Assembly: GCA_031310005.1 (NCBI GenBank)
Contig: CM062379.1
Coordinates: 6,324,001-6,388,000 of the forward strand
Length of the DNA stretch: 64,000 nucleotides
Source: Dactylellina haptotyla
Lineage: Eukaryota > Ascomycota > Orbiliomycetes > Orbiliales > Orbiliaceae
Direction: 5' to 3'
Shown here: piece after piece, positions 48,718 to 59,723 of the stretch
Position numbering within the stretch: the first letter of the stretch is position 1
How the letters are laid out: each line of letters starts with the position of its first letter
Program-made: the position numbers and the translations under genes
Notes under the pieces: generated by a model
Told to the model about the DNA's origin: nothing
Databases searched by the model: none
Seen by the model: the letters and a program-made list of their open reading frames with translations, nothing else

Positions 48718-51129
48718 TTATTTATCCAGCACCCACTTCCCCACTTCTTCCATACGTCCCCCTTCCTCCTCCGCCAAATCCTCTCTCCCCAGTAAATTTC
48801 CAATACACCTCCAGGGATCCCTCGATCCACCCCACTTCAACACCTCCTCTTTATATCTCTCCCCGGCATCCCGGTTCACAGGGTCCGCACTGAAAACCTC
48901 TCCCCACACTTTATCCGCAATGCACTTATCCAGCATGTAACTATAATACAACCCGCCGTATCCGAACAGATGCGAAAAGTTACCCTGCCAACTACTCGTC
49001 GACATGCCGATCCACTGATCCATCACACTGTGCTTGCTCTCCAGGTTTCTATAAATCTCGGTGGAACTGAAACCGGGCTTGAATACTTCGGTGGAGTGTA
49101 GTTCCTGATCGAGCAGAGAGAGGATGACCTGGTGGTATGTTTCGGTGTGTTCAAGATTCTGAGATATCGAGAGACGTTGTTGCAGAACAGGTACCGGAAG
49201 AGGTTCATCAGTGATATAATGTCGCGCGAAAAGTGCTAGGACTTCTGGGGATTTGGCAAAGTGTTCCATTAGGATGCTGGGGAACTCGGCGAAATCGGTA
49301 GGACATCTAGTGCCTGCTACCTCGTGGTATTTGGTCCGACCAAGGATCGAGTGGATTGCGTGACCCATTTCGTGGAACAGAGTGGTGACTTCGTGAAAGG
49401 CGAGCAGCGGAGTGGTACTTCCTTTGGGCGTTGAGAAATCGCAAATGAGTGCGATTGTGGGTAATTGGTACAGCTCGCCGGCCGTATTCCTCGCCGTGGC
49501 CATACCGTCGCCCCCGCCTTCTAACAGACGGTATTCTGCTATTTCTTCTTCCTCGAGAGCACGTGAGCAGCGGACGGTGAAATGTGCTGGATTCGGGTTC
49601 TTCTCGGGTCGTTGGAAAAGATCACAATACACAACGGCGATATGCCCTTCCTCCTCATCTATCACATCCAACCTTCTAACATCGTTGTTCCAAATTTCCC
49701 CGGGTGCTGTAGCCTGCGGGACCAACCTTACACCGTATAACCGTGTAAAAAGCCTCGAAAGACCCTGCATGACGGTTCCTAAAGAAAAATACTCCGAGAT
49801 ATCAACTTTACTCGCTCGATATTTCGATCGTAGTAACCTGTGGAAGTAAAAATCTTTATCCCACGGATACAAATCCACGCTCGCTCGCTCCTCGTGTTTC
49901 GCCTTTAATTCCTTAAGCGGCTGTAATTCCGCTAGCGCCAACGGCCGTGTATGAGCCAACATCGATTGAAGAAACGTAGTCACCGCCTCTGGCGTCCTCG
50001 CCATCTTATCCGCCACCGTAACAGCCGCATGGCTCTCCCTGCCCACCAGTTGCGCCAGTTGCCCTCTCGCATGAAGCATATCTTCAAGCAGGTTTATCTG
50101 CTGCCGCGACGAAGTCTGCTGCGCCTCGTACACTTTATACCTCGTATTCTTATCCGTAGCCATCTGCATGGCTTGTTGTCCCATAGGTCCTCGCACGGGC
50201 AGGTACACCTTCTTAGTACCCGACATCTGCGACAGTTTCTGTATAGTCCAGGGTTCCATCCCCGCGAGCGCATTGGCGGAAGTGACCAGGTTCGGCGAAT
50301 TCATGGTGGCAGCGTTGACGAAATCTCTCCCGAGCCGTACGATATCACTAGACAGCGAGACGAACTTGTCCTTCGATTTCTTAGGGAGGTTTATCCCGGA
50401 CTTTTCGAAATCCGCGAGCAGCGTCCTCCCGACGGCGCGTTCGACCTCCCCGAAATGCGCAACAACCGCAGGATCATTCATCGCTCTTTTGAGGGTATCG
50501 TAGAGTTCTGACGTGGTGTTCAGCACGTTCATGTACTCGTAGACGTTTGTGAATGCCATGTCCGCCGCTTGTACGAATCCGGGGTCCGGATGGGTGTTGC
50601 GGACAAAGTCCGCGAGGTCGAGGACTCGGCATAGTAGGTCTGAGAGGAGATCGAGATCTTTGATAACACGGACGAGTTGATCTTGTGTGGTGGCGGTGGA
50701 TACCCGTTTTACGACTTCCTGCGCTCGTTCGAGACTTGTGTTTGCGAAGTATATGAACCCGTTGGGGTTTGTGAGGAAACGGTTTTGGAAGAGGCCGGTG
50801 CGAGGTTTCTTTGCTGATGAGAAAGCTTCGTATGCAACGGGGGAGTCGAATATGGCACGGAGGAGGGAGTCGTCGTGCTGGCTATCGTTTGTGTCAAATG
50901 TTACAGGTGGAGTTGGGAGAGTTGAATTTTCGGACTTGGACCCTATTGACGGTAAGGTGGTGGCTTCCTGCTGAAGGTATCGTGTGCTCGTGAAGGTACG
51001 GAATCTACGACGGCGGCAGTCATTGCAAACGTAGTTTTGCCCCGAAGGAGCTCGAAGCAGCGTAGACGAGGAGACTCTCTGGCGGGAGAGTATACGCGAT
51101 ACCGCCCGGCTTCGAAGTGCGGGCTGCAT
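48718..51129 (-). CDS. OCT1: Mitochondrial intermediate peptidase
   Basis: A matrix M3 metallopeptidase that removes an octapeptide from proteins already cut by MPP. A single exon gives 803 residues. The N-terminus is rich in Arg and Ser with no acidic residue for the first 25 positions (QPALRSRAVSRILSRQRVSS), a mitochondrial presequence. The M3 core shows FQNRFLTNPNGFIYFANTSLERAQEV, SKDKFVSLSSDIVRLGRDF, VSLSLGTV-like segments, TLFHEMGHAIHSILGRTKY (zinc site, about residue 583) and CPTDFAEFPSILMEHFA, all typical of MIP. I chose the ATG at 51129; the frame stays open for 28 further residues upstream. Its end is separated by 340 bp from convergent ARP10. Assignment is firm. Confidence 0.95.
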   Translation of the reverse strand: MQPALRSRAVSRILSRQRVSSSTLLRAPSGQNYVCNDCRRRRFRTFTSTRYLQQEATTLPSIGSKSENSTLPTPPVTFDTNDSQHDDSLLRAIFDSPVAYEAFSSAKKPRTGLFQNRFLTNPNGFIYFANTSLERAQEVVKRVSTATTQDQLVRVIKDLDLLSDLLCRVLDLADFVRNTHPDPGFVQAADMAFTNVYEYMNVLNTTSELYDTLKRAMNDPAVVAHFGEVERAVGRTLLADFEKSGINLPKKSKDKFVSLSSDIVRLGRDFVNAATMNSPNLVTSANALAGMEPWTIQKLSQMSGTKKVYLPVRGPMGQQAMQMATDKNTRYKVYEAQQTSSRQQINLLEDMLHARGQLAQLVGRESHAAVTVADKMARTPEAVTTFLQSMLAHTRPLALAELQPLKELKAKHEERASVDLYPWDKDFYFHRLLRSKYRASKVDISEYFSLGTVMQGLSRLFTRLYGVRLVPQATAPGEIWNNDVRRLDVIDEEEGHIAVVYCDLFQRPEKNPNPAHFTVRCSRALEEEEIAEYRLLEGGGDGMATARNTAGELYQLPTIALICDFSTPKGSTTPLLAFHEVTTLFHEMGHAIHSILGRTKYHEVAGTRCPTDFAEFPSILMEHFAKSPEVLALFARHYITDEPLPVPVLQQRLSISQNLEHTETYHQVILSLLDQELHSTEVFKPGFSSTEIYRNLESKHSVMDQWIGMSTSSWQGNFSHLFGYGGLYYSYMLDKCIADKVWGEVFSADPVNRDAGERYKEEVLKWGGSRDPWRCIGNLLGREDLAEEEGGRMEEVGKWVLDK

Positions 51130-51657
51130 CGCTCCAGTTTCCGTGCTTTCAGGTTGCGAAGTTTGGTAGCGAATAGAAAATTTTATAGGCTGAGGTTGGC
51201 GGTGGTGACACAAGTGGTTCCCGTGTGTTGCTGCGGCATGACGACGGGCTCGCCTAAACCGTATCCACTTTCGGCCTGTCCCTCTCGACCGCTCGTATTC
51301 GGACCGCCAGAGTCTCTGGCCCGGATGGCAGCAATAAGGTGGTTATTTCTTCGCTCCGTAGCGGCATTATACACAGGGAAGAGCACTACATGAACAGGAG
51401 AATCGGGTATCGAACATGACCGTGCATCAAACGTTACACATGAAATCTTGCATTTTTCAACGCCGCCATAAAAAGCCGTCTGAAGAGAAAAAGGAAAAAA
51501 AGAGACAAAGAAAAGCCCAGGTAAAAGACCGCACCAGCGCACTTTTCGCTCCACTAAAAACAAAAAAAAACAAAAAAAGATACATCAGATAGGGTAAATA
51601 GTAGTTGAAAAAAAAGGAATCAAATATCTACTATGAGAAGCAAAAAGCAGTACCCAA
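51130..51657. promoter_or_regulatory. OCT1 promoter and F-box gene 3' end
   Basis: 528 bp between two minus-strand genes, with A-runs close to 51560-51620. No specific site recognised. Confidence 0.4.
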
Positions 51658-54600
51658 TTACTCCTCAACCTGTCCTCCCAAAAAGTCCTCCTCGGTCATC
51701 CACGCCCGCCTGATGCCATCATCGTGCCTGACGGGAATCTCCTCCTCTTCTTCCTCCTCTTCATCATCATCATCATCGTGTCTTAGATAGCTGGTATGTA
51801 ATACTTTCGCCACCACTTCAACCATAGGCGGATCCCGGAGTGGATAAAACACCGTTTCCTTAATATCCAAAGATCCATGCGGATACCGTGACCGCGATCC
51901 AAAGAACAGATTGTCATAACTTTCGAAACCCAAGTACTTGGGCATATTCACACCAGAGGCATAATCGAGAGACTCTACTGCCACCATCCCTTCAAAGACG
52001 ATCCGCAGGTCCCATGCGCCGCGCTTTTCAGTTTGTAAAGGAGAATTGGCAGGGAACATTGTAGGTGCGCTACCCACTAGTACCTCGCTAGCTTGCCGCG
52101 CTGCACTTAGGAGATCAGTAAGCGACTCGCGATTCCAAACTAGGCCCCAAGCTGGTGTCTTGAGTAGATATTCGGCGTGGACTTCCTGCTGGGCCGCATC
52201 GGATGGGCCGGGAAGATGAAATGTAGTTTCCTGAGAGTAGTCGCGGCATCCCCGTGCTATCGATTTATGCACGCGAGGAACCACAATAGTCCACTTCCTG
52301 CGAAGGGTCTTGTCGTAATCCGGTAGTCGTAACTTTGAAGGCGAATCAGTGGTGGTCTCAGGCGTCGCCATGAGTTTGCCAAGATATGCGGGGGCGGTGG
52401 AGTCGGACAGGAAGGCACGGAATAATTCGGGGCAGCAGACGCTGTAGATAAAGGCGTCGGTTAGGTTTGGAAACATCGCGATCAGAGGGCAAGCGTGGGG
52501 TTGAATGGGAGCTCGGGACGACATTGAAAGCTGAGGTATTGCGGGTGCATATTTGAGCGTTCGAAGCGTGTGAGCGGAAAACGACTTTTGCAAAAGCACA
52601 AGCGATGCTACACATGATTAGATTAAAATTTATACAAGTTGGAAAGATAGTATGCCTTACCTCCAAGAGAGATTTCCGCCGCCCAGCACCCATCTGTAAG
52701 CAAGAATCTTTCAATCCCTTCGATTCCTCTGTTTTTTGCTTTTTTGTCCACTCCTGATGAACTCTGACCGAAGACGAACTTGCGCACAAAGGCTTCATTT
52801 AGCCAACGTCTCTCGTGTCCCTTTCCGACGAAGCCTCCTGTGTAATGACTCGATCTCATCCATCCACGTCCTCTGACTTCAATTTCCTTGACCTTTGTTT
52901 CGGGTGTTGTCCATTGGCCCTTATCCAAGTCCAAGCGGTTGAATTCATCGTGCATCTTCTCGATCAGAAGGTCAACTTCGAGATTCAAGGCTCGCGATGT
53001 GACATCCAGCGCGTCCCACCAAACCTGCCTAGAAATTGCTCCGTGCTCCAGCTCGGAAAGCTGAGTGGCCAGCCTTGAGAACTGCTGTTCATTACAGTAC
53101 AACCAGTCCCTGAACTCAACGGTTTGACAATCCTGCAATGCAGCCTTGAGAGTAACCCATTTAGGTGCGGGTAGAACGGCCAAAGTATTGACCGGAACCT
53201 GTATGCGAGAACTTCCCGCTGCGGCTGTGATGATATTCAAGATAAGCTCCGCATCGGACTTGATGATAGATATCGTCTGCTCGATGATGAACTCGTGCAC
53301 CCGTCTCGACAGCGCAAATCGCTGCTGTATCCTATTCGTTGCTATTCTGCCCATCGATGGTCGCTGATAGGGATTCATGATCCACGACGCTTCATCGATA
53401 CCCCAGTATTCCCGTTCCGGGTTATCGTAGTACTTTAAAAATCGCTCCTTCCCAAGCTCGGCATCGTTCATAAGTCGCTCAAATACGTCGGTATCCTCCC
53501 TCCACGCATACGTATAGTCCCAAAATATTATTCCGCCGCCGTTTTTGAGCAATGAGCCACCCCAGACTACCGAAAATGTGGATAACATTTCATGAACGCT
53601 CTCTAGATTTCGGATATGTAGCGGCGAGCCGAGGTGTAGTGTGACGCCGCCGGAGCGCAGGTAAGGAAACGCTGTGAGGAACTCCTTGTGGATTATCGAC
53701 CAATCGATATCCTTCTGGTGGTGCGAGTTGTCAGACATGAACGATTCCTTCGAGTCGGCGGCTTCAGGTAGAAGATAGTACGATAAAAAGGAGGATATGC
53801 CCTTCTTCTGTTGTCCGGCTTTGTTGTCCCGCCGTCTTCGATGGTAGCTGCCCCCCTCCGATTGTTCTTCTGTGAAAAGCGCCTCATCGTCCGATGGAAC
53901 GTTGCTGTGTTCCTCCCGTTGTCTCTGATCTCGCATGGGACTCGGCCGTCGCTGTCGTCTCGGGGACTCGTCTTCATCGCCGTGCATCTTGCTGTATGCT
54001 TCTAATCGTAATCTTAAGTTGTTGATATCGCTGAAATCCACTACGACCCCGGAGCGACTTGGCGAAAAGTACTCCCTGCTGGCCCAGGAGTGAAATCGGG
54101 AGCATGCTTCGCGAACGTTCCTAGTATCTGCGAGCTTCCACCTGAGATATCGCTTTTTCAACTCGGCCACTTTGACACCCGGATAGAAGCATCGGCAGAG
54201 GGTCTCGCTTTCCGTGCTCGCGCACACGACGTCATCGAGTATCTGGCCGAGGATTTCGACGGGGAGGGACTCGAACAGCTTTGGGGAGTTTTCGGTTGGT
54301 CGCGAGATAAATCGGCCTTCGTCGTCGTATTCTTCGTCATCAGAATCGTCGGAGCCGAAGAGGTATTTGGTGAAGTATTTTGTTATTTTGAAGCGTGGCG
54401 GGCCGGCGGAGCCAGACGCGGAGCGCTGGGGGTAGGGAGGGCAGTAGCATTGCGGTCGCTTTGCGGGGACTTCGCCGGGGAGTTGGGGGTTGGGTTGCTC
54501 CCGCCGGATTCTGTCCTCGTTTGTGTACCTCATTGCTGCTGGCGGTAATCTACTACTAGAAGAGGGACGGGAGGAGTCTCTGGAGGTCGAGGGGCTCCGG

Positions 54601-54704
54601 TCGCGAGAGTGGTGAGGCGGCGATGGGGAGGTCGCAAGGCCGAGGTGAGTCGCGAGGGAGGACCAGAACGATTTCATGTAAGAGAAACTGAAACTGGGCC
54701 ACAA
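51658..54704 (-). CDS. Large F-box-like protein of unknown function
   Basis: Exons 54704-52661 and 52607-51658 give 997 residues (988 if the ATG at 54677 is used). The first 65 residues are Ser/Pro/Arg-rich. Residues about 125-185 contain LFESLPVEILGQILDDVV followed by LRWKLADTRNVREACSRFHSWASREYF, which looks like an F-box-type motif and would recruit a Skp1-Cullin ligase. The remainder has no domain I recognise. It includes a charged insert (RRQRRPSPMRDQRQRE), VTLHLGSPLHIRNLESVHEML and HYTGGFVGKGHERRWLNEAFVRKF. The C-terminal exon carries ETVFYPLRDPPMVEVVAKVL and then an Asp run followed by a Glu run, coded by ATC/TCC-type repeats at about 51742-51780. No leucine-rich repeats are clear. The substrate is unknown. 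The 53-bp intron is supported by phase and by continuity of the second exon. Confidence 0.75.
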
Positions 54705-54708
54705 TTGC

Positions 54709-54730
54709 GGTGGTGGTGGTGGTGGTGGTG
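54709..54730. repeat. (GGT)n microsatellite
   Basis: About seven GGT units just upstream of the F-box-like gene. Confidence 0.9.
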
Positions 54731-54937
54731 TTTCGTTATCGATGGCTGGGCTGGGTGGAGTTGCAGGGTATTAGTATTATTATTGTTGCTCGTCGTATGG
54801 TTCGGGCTTAGTCTGCGAGGGAACATAAACACCGCGGGCATGGTACGAGGCGATATCAACGGCCAAAACACAACAGGCAGATGGATAGATAGATCTTGAA
54901 AAGCAGGAGCAAGTGCAACCGGAAAGAGGAGGAGTAA

Positions 54938-54962
54938 TAGAAGAAGAAGAAGAAGAGGAAGG
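54938..54962. repeat. (GAA)n purine tract
   Basis: A GAA/AGA run with minor interruptions in the F-box gene promoter. Confidence 0.8.
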
Positions 54963-56225
54963 GAACACAGCAAGCGCTAGGCACTAACTACATGTGCTGC
55001 TGATTGTAGAGGGTGGTTGTTGTTATTATTGTTCTTGTGTGTGTGCGACGGGGGGATCGATGTTTAGCGGTCTCTCCTTGCAATCTCTCCCTCCGATGCT
55101 ATCTCGAGAATAACGAACGTGCATTTGCATTTCTCCCCTCCGCGCTGGCATGCCTGTCAGACCGCCGGAACTCGAGCTGGTGGTCGCCTGGAATGGCCCT
55201 CCGACGAGCGAGTGCGCCGTTCGAGTGTATTGCTTAGTCGCGAGCCGTCCGCCGTCCTGTCAAAACAAAAGAAAACCCGCCGCCGCCCTTTTCTTTCTTT
55301 TTGCCTGACCGACCATTGCGACACCCCCCAGCCCTGCCATTTTCGCCATTCTTACCATTTTTACCACTTTTCGCCCCTCTAGCGCGGGTTCCCTATGCGA
55401 GTTTAGGTGCGAGCGAGACGGGTCCCTGGCAGGCTGATGCACAGGACGATTGCCTTTGAACCGCACAAACCGTACATAACAAAGCAAAACTGCGGGTCTG
55501 CCGGTCGTGATTTGCATGCAACAAAGACGTAATCTCGATCTGATTAACCGAGCGAATGAGCAGCCTTTTGCCTCCGTCGTTTCTTTCGCGACAGCTCGCT
55601 CCTGTGCGCGCATGTCTGATCGATATCATATCAGCGACTCCTGCCCAGCGTCCGCTCTACACATGCATATATCTACACATACGTTTGAAGTATACGCGTG
55701 GGTGTATTCGGGAGGGAAAGTGTTGCATGTCGTCCGCGTGTGTTGAAGCCGCACGCCCGCCCACGTTGATAAGCTATCTCATACAATCTCGTATGCACCG
55801 AAAAGGGGCCGCTCGATTGGCTGCGGCGGGACAGCTGCTCATTTCGTCTCAGATCTGGGCGTAAGCAGGCATCCAAGCAACCTGGCAATAATAATTCAAT
55901 ACAATAACAAAAATAATCCATTGCTTGCTTGCATGCAGTCTATGTGAATACTGTGAGGGATATCTTATTTATTAAATATATATGTGTGCATGTGGTGGGT
56001 GTGATATGCTTATATATCAACAGAGAAAGCTTCCCCAGAAAACGCCATTGCACCGCCAAAGATCGCCCGCTAAATATACACTCTTGCGCTCCCTCTCTAC
56101 CTTACCTGTTCAACCCATGGGCCTATCTGCTAAATTTAGTGAAATAAACCCCGTAAAAAATAACTTTGTCTCGCAAACCAAACGACCGTAAACCGAACGA
56201 TCGCGCCAAAAAAAAAAGTATACAA

Positions 56226-58177
56226 TCAAACCGGCGGCCTCACATACCCTCTCGCCAACGGCAGCAGCGCCATCGTCAGCAACGTTAGCACCGAGCAGAT
56301 GGCAAACGGTAACCCCATCCCCAACCCCGTCTTATTCGCATCCGAATAGGTGTACGAATAAACCTTAATCCACAGTGGCCCGTTGATAATCCCCGACATG
56401 ATCTCCACAATCACAAACGACATGTGCACCAGCATAATGTGCGATTCGTCTCCGATACTGATAACATGAGACCGCAATCCGTCGAAGAACGCTCGCGCCG
56501 GCGAGTTCACGACGAGCGACAGTAAAAACCAGAATTGACTGCCTGTAAATGTAAGGATCATTCCGGACCCGAGCTGGCAGACTAGCGACAACATGGCGAC
56601 GAGGAGATCCGGCGGTAGGTGAATAATTACGTAGAGCTTCTTGCTCAAATTTGTGATCTGGTTGCGCATAAACGGTAACAACAGGAGAGCACCTGCGCCC
56701 ATCAGTGATTCGAACGAGAGGATGATACCCGTCTTTGACAGAGTCCATTCGTATCTCTTGGACACCCACGTCTGGAAGGGTATCCGGACACCTCTTGCGA
56801 CCATGAACAGCAGCAGAATAATCAACGCATTCCTCACAGCACGCTGCTCGAACAAGAGTGTCTTGACATCGGCGTAGAGGTTCTGTTTCGACCGCGCCTG
56901 TTCGAGAAAGCGCTGGTATAGTGTGGCCTTCTTTCTCGGCGGCCCGGGTGAAGCTTCTTCGTCATCCGCATCGCCCGCTGAATCCGGGAACTGCCGCGGG
57001 TCCCGAACATCTTCGTATAGTGACTTATGAGCCTTCGTTGAAGGTAACAGAAGAACCACGGGGACCGAGAGGACTACAGATAGCGAAATGCCCAAGTAGA
57101 GCACTATTATCGGACTGATCACACCCATCAACCATGACCCAAATGTTGTTCCCAGAAATGTGGATAGAATGTTGAATCCCGTGAGTTTGTAGTATACCGC
57201 GCTCCTACGCAAAATATTAGTATATGTCGAATCCACTCGTATTTCAATAAACAAATATCCCTAAATGCACTTACAATTCATCCTTTGGCACATTCTCAGC
57301 AATAACAGTCCTCATCATAATACCAAAAAAGGTAAATCCGCCACCGAGTAAATCAAACAGCGGGATTATCCAAAACAGTCGAGGATCGAAGGTCAGCGGA
57401 TGGGAGCCTGCAAACCCGAGTCTATTAGCAACCAATCACCGTTACACCAAAAAAAATAAAAAATAACAAGATTCGTATATGCACTCACCGATAAACCCCA
57501 TGAGCGCATAAGCCACGGCTGTTTCCGATATCGCGAGTAACAGGAAATTCCTCCTATCAATAATCTTCGCCAGATACCCAGACGGAAACATGACCAACAA
57601 CGCTGTTCGAAAATATATTAGTGATGAGACCTCAATCATATTCACTTTCCAATGACAATATGTACTCACCCACAACCGTCGATATGGTATCCGACACCCC
57701 CAAAATCTCCACAACCCCAGCTTGAATCTCATCCGTCTTACACATGCTCTCGTCTGGCACTTCGCCCCTCTTGAATCCGGGACTCGCCAGCGTCTGGTTC
57801 CCTATCGCCCCATCGTGCATATCATACCACCTCTGACACACCGCATTCTCTACAATCCTAGTAAACGGCAGCGCAGTCGTCGCAAAGCTAAATATCAACA
57901 CCACCTCGAGCAAAATACATAGCAATACTGTTTTTCTATTGCGTGCGGCGTAGATAATGGGCGGCGGACTCAGCAGTGGTGCGTCCATTATTTCGAATGC
58001 TTCGATGTGTGTCCTCGACGGTGTCGACGGTGTCAGCGGGGGCGATTTGAAGCTAATTGTTAGGTCGTCGCCCGAGTCCGAGTCGCTGTCCTGGGTGGAC
58101 CTCGCCAGCGGCTCCGACTCAGGATGGCCTCCTGGGCCATGATTCCTTTTATGGAAGTCCATTGGTGGAGGAACCAT
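56226..58177 (-). CDS. Major facilitator superfamily transporter
   Basis: Exons 58177-57670, 57602-57489, 57407-57275 and 57204-56226 give 577 residues with about 12 hydrophobic segments. The cytoplasmic N-terminus is Ser/Asp/Pro-rich. The first membrane helix is KTVLLCILLEVVLIFSFATTALP, followed by a lumenal or outer loop with one N-glycosylation site (GNQTL) and two Cys. ALLVMFPSGYLAKIIDRRNFLL carries the loop 2-3 signature in the form GYLAKIIDRR. Next come the GGGFTFFGIMMRTVIAE helix and the SAVYYKLTGFN and FGSWLMGVISPIIVLYLGISL helices. A central cytoplasmic loop of about 70 residues is charged. The second half ends with LPFAICSVLTLLTMALLPLARG. Substrate is unknown; the overall layout resembles fungal MFS proteins near the proton-coupled folate or multidrug branches. 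Confidence 0.88.
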
Positions 58178-59723
58178 TGTGTATAGAAAATAGCAATATG
58201 CGTATATGCGATAGCTCGAAATTTAATTTACTACTTTTGAAAATGCTGGTAATTGATAACACTAGCTTGCTGATTTTGGGGGGTTTAGAGCTGCAGCGCT
58301 ATAGCTGGTATGTATGCACGCGCATGTAAATTGGCTTGCTGTCGAATCCGCGTGAACGAAACTTGTGCTGCGCGAGTTTCTGCGAGCGCAAGATGCAAGA
58401 TCACCGGAGGGCGCAACGTGAGATATGTCGAGAAACCGTTGTTGTGCGATATCGTACAGAATCCCGCGGCTGGCGTGTGGTTTCCGCCCAAGCTACTTGC
58501 TGCAAGATGACGGCTGGCTGGCTGCTTTGGCTGGTCGCATGTGTTCTTCGAAAACGGAAAAAGGAAAGCACTAGGCCAAAACCAAATGCATGATAACGGT
58601 TTTACAATGCAACCGAAAAAAATAAAAATAAAAAGGAGTGTCGAATGATGTCGTGATCGAAGTAACACTGCAGGAGGAAGTTCGAAATTCGAGAAACGGA
58701 TGTTTTTTTTGGGGTGGGTGAGATGAAAAAGAAGACCAGATAGCACTCTTCTCTAGGAAAATCACAAGGGGTGCTGGTTGCCGGTGGGCACGTTGTGGGG
58801 GTTAGCTGTGGGTTTTATGGCTTACCCGCCGCACTGCCCGCCCTGCATGGACTATCCAAAACCGAAAATAACGTACGAACATTGCCCGTCAAGCAGAGGT
58901 CAACCAGATGCGAACTCCTGCTAAGACCCAATCAGGGGGTCTCTCCGTGAGATGCGGAATCCACGGCTACCTATGTCTCTCGGGATTACCTCACGAAAAT
59001 ATGAGCTGACGGTAGGAAATTTCCTACTGTTTCTGAGGGTGTTACAGCTTCGTTTCTTGCTACGTACAGACGTGCGTTGTGTGTTACCTTTTTTTGGCCC
59101 GAACCAACTTGGTAAGAATTCCTCAGGCTAGCTGCGGAGCACCTGGAATGAGGGCGGGCGGGACATCAGCTCTCGACATCCCGCCACCAGCTTGGCGGCG
59201 TTAAAAAGCTTACCACCGTTCCTCGCGTGTGTCTGCACCAATTGAGTGGTTTTATTGCTTGCCATTCTGGTGGGTGTCGACACTGTGGACACCCATTTAC
59301 GAATTGTGGGGTTTCATTTAAAAAATTGAAGAAAAAACGACCTGGGGCTCGTATGCGAAGAAAATAGGCAAAATAGCGAAACCATGTTCCTATTCGCTTC
59401 ACAACTACCGGTAGCACGAGCTTCATGTTATTCCGAGTCGAACGGATTTTTTCATTCGAAGAGTAGCTGAAGTGTTGCGTCGATGGAGCTACGTAGACTC
59501 CTCTCATCGGCCGTTACACAAAAGGTCAGGGGTGAAGAACCCACAGAAAAGATGAAAAGAGAGCGTTTAGCGATCAGCTATCTGGGCAAAGTCATTTGAG
59601 CTGTCAAGTACCACCGATTTTGCTTCCCGAAAAAAATAGGTCGAATGCGAAGGCGTTTCTGAATCAACAAGATCAACGGACAGCCTATCGTCTTGTTCCA
59701 AAGACCCATGTGAATATCCCCAG
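58178..59723. other. Intergenic region between the MFS gene and the glycosylase gene
   Basis: 1.55 kb. The left part is the MFS promoter. It includes a perfect 16-bp palindrome at 59012-59027 and a CCCAATCAG (CCAAT-type) element near 58928. No coding frame has a recognisable product. Confidence 0.5.
59012..59027. repeat. Perfect 16-bp palindrome
   Basis: GTAGGAAATTTCCTAC is its own reverse complement. It lies in the intergenic DNA and could be a dimeric protein site or simply chance. Confidence 0.7.

Larger units (their letters stand above)
54705..56225. other. Intergenic region with simple repeats
   Basis: 1.52 kb between the F-box gene and the MFS gene, both on the minus strand. It holds the F-box gene promoter, a GGT run and a GAA run. 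Short frames on both strands match nothing. Confidence 0.5.
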
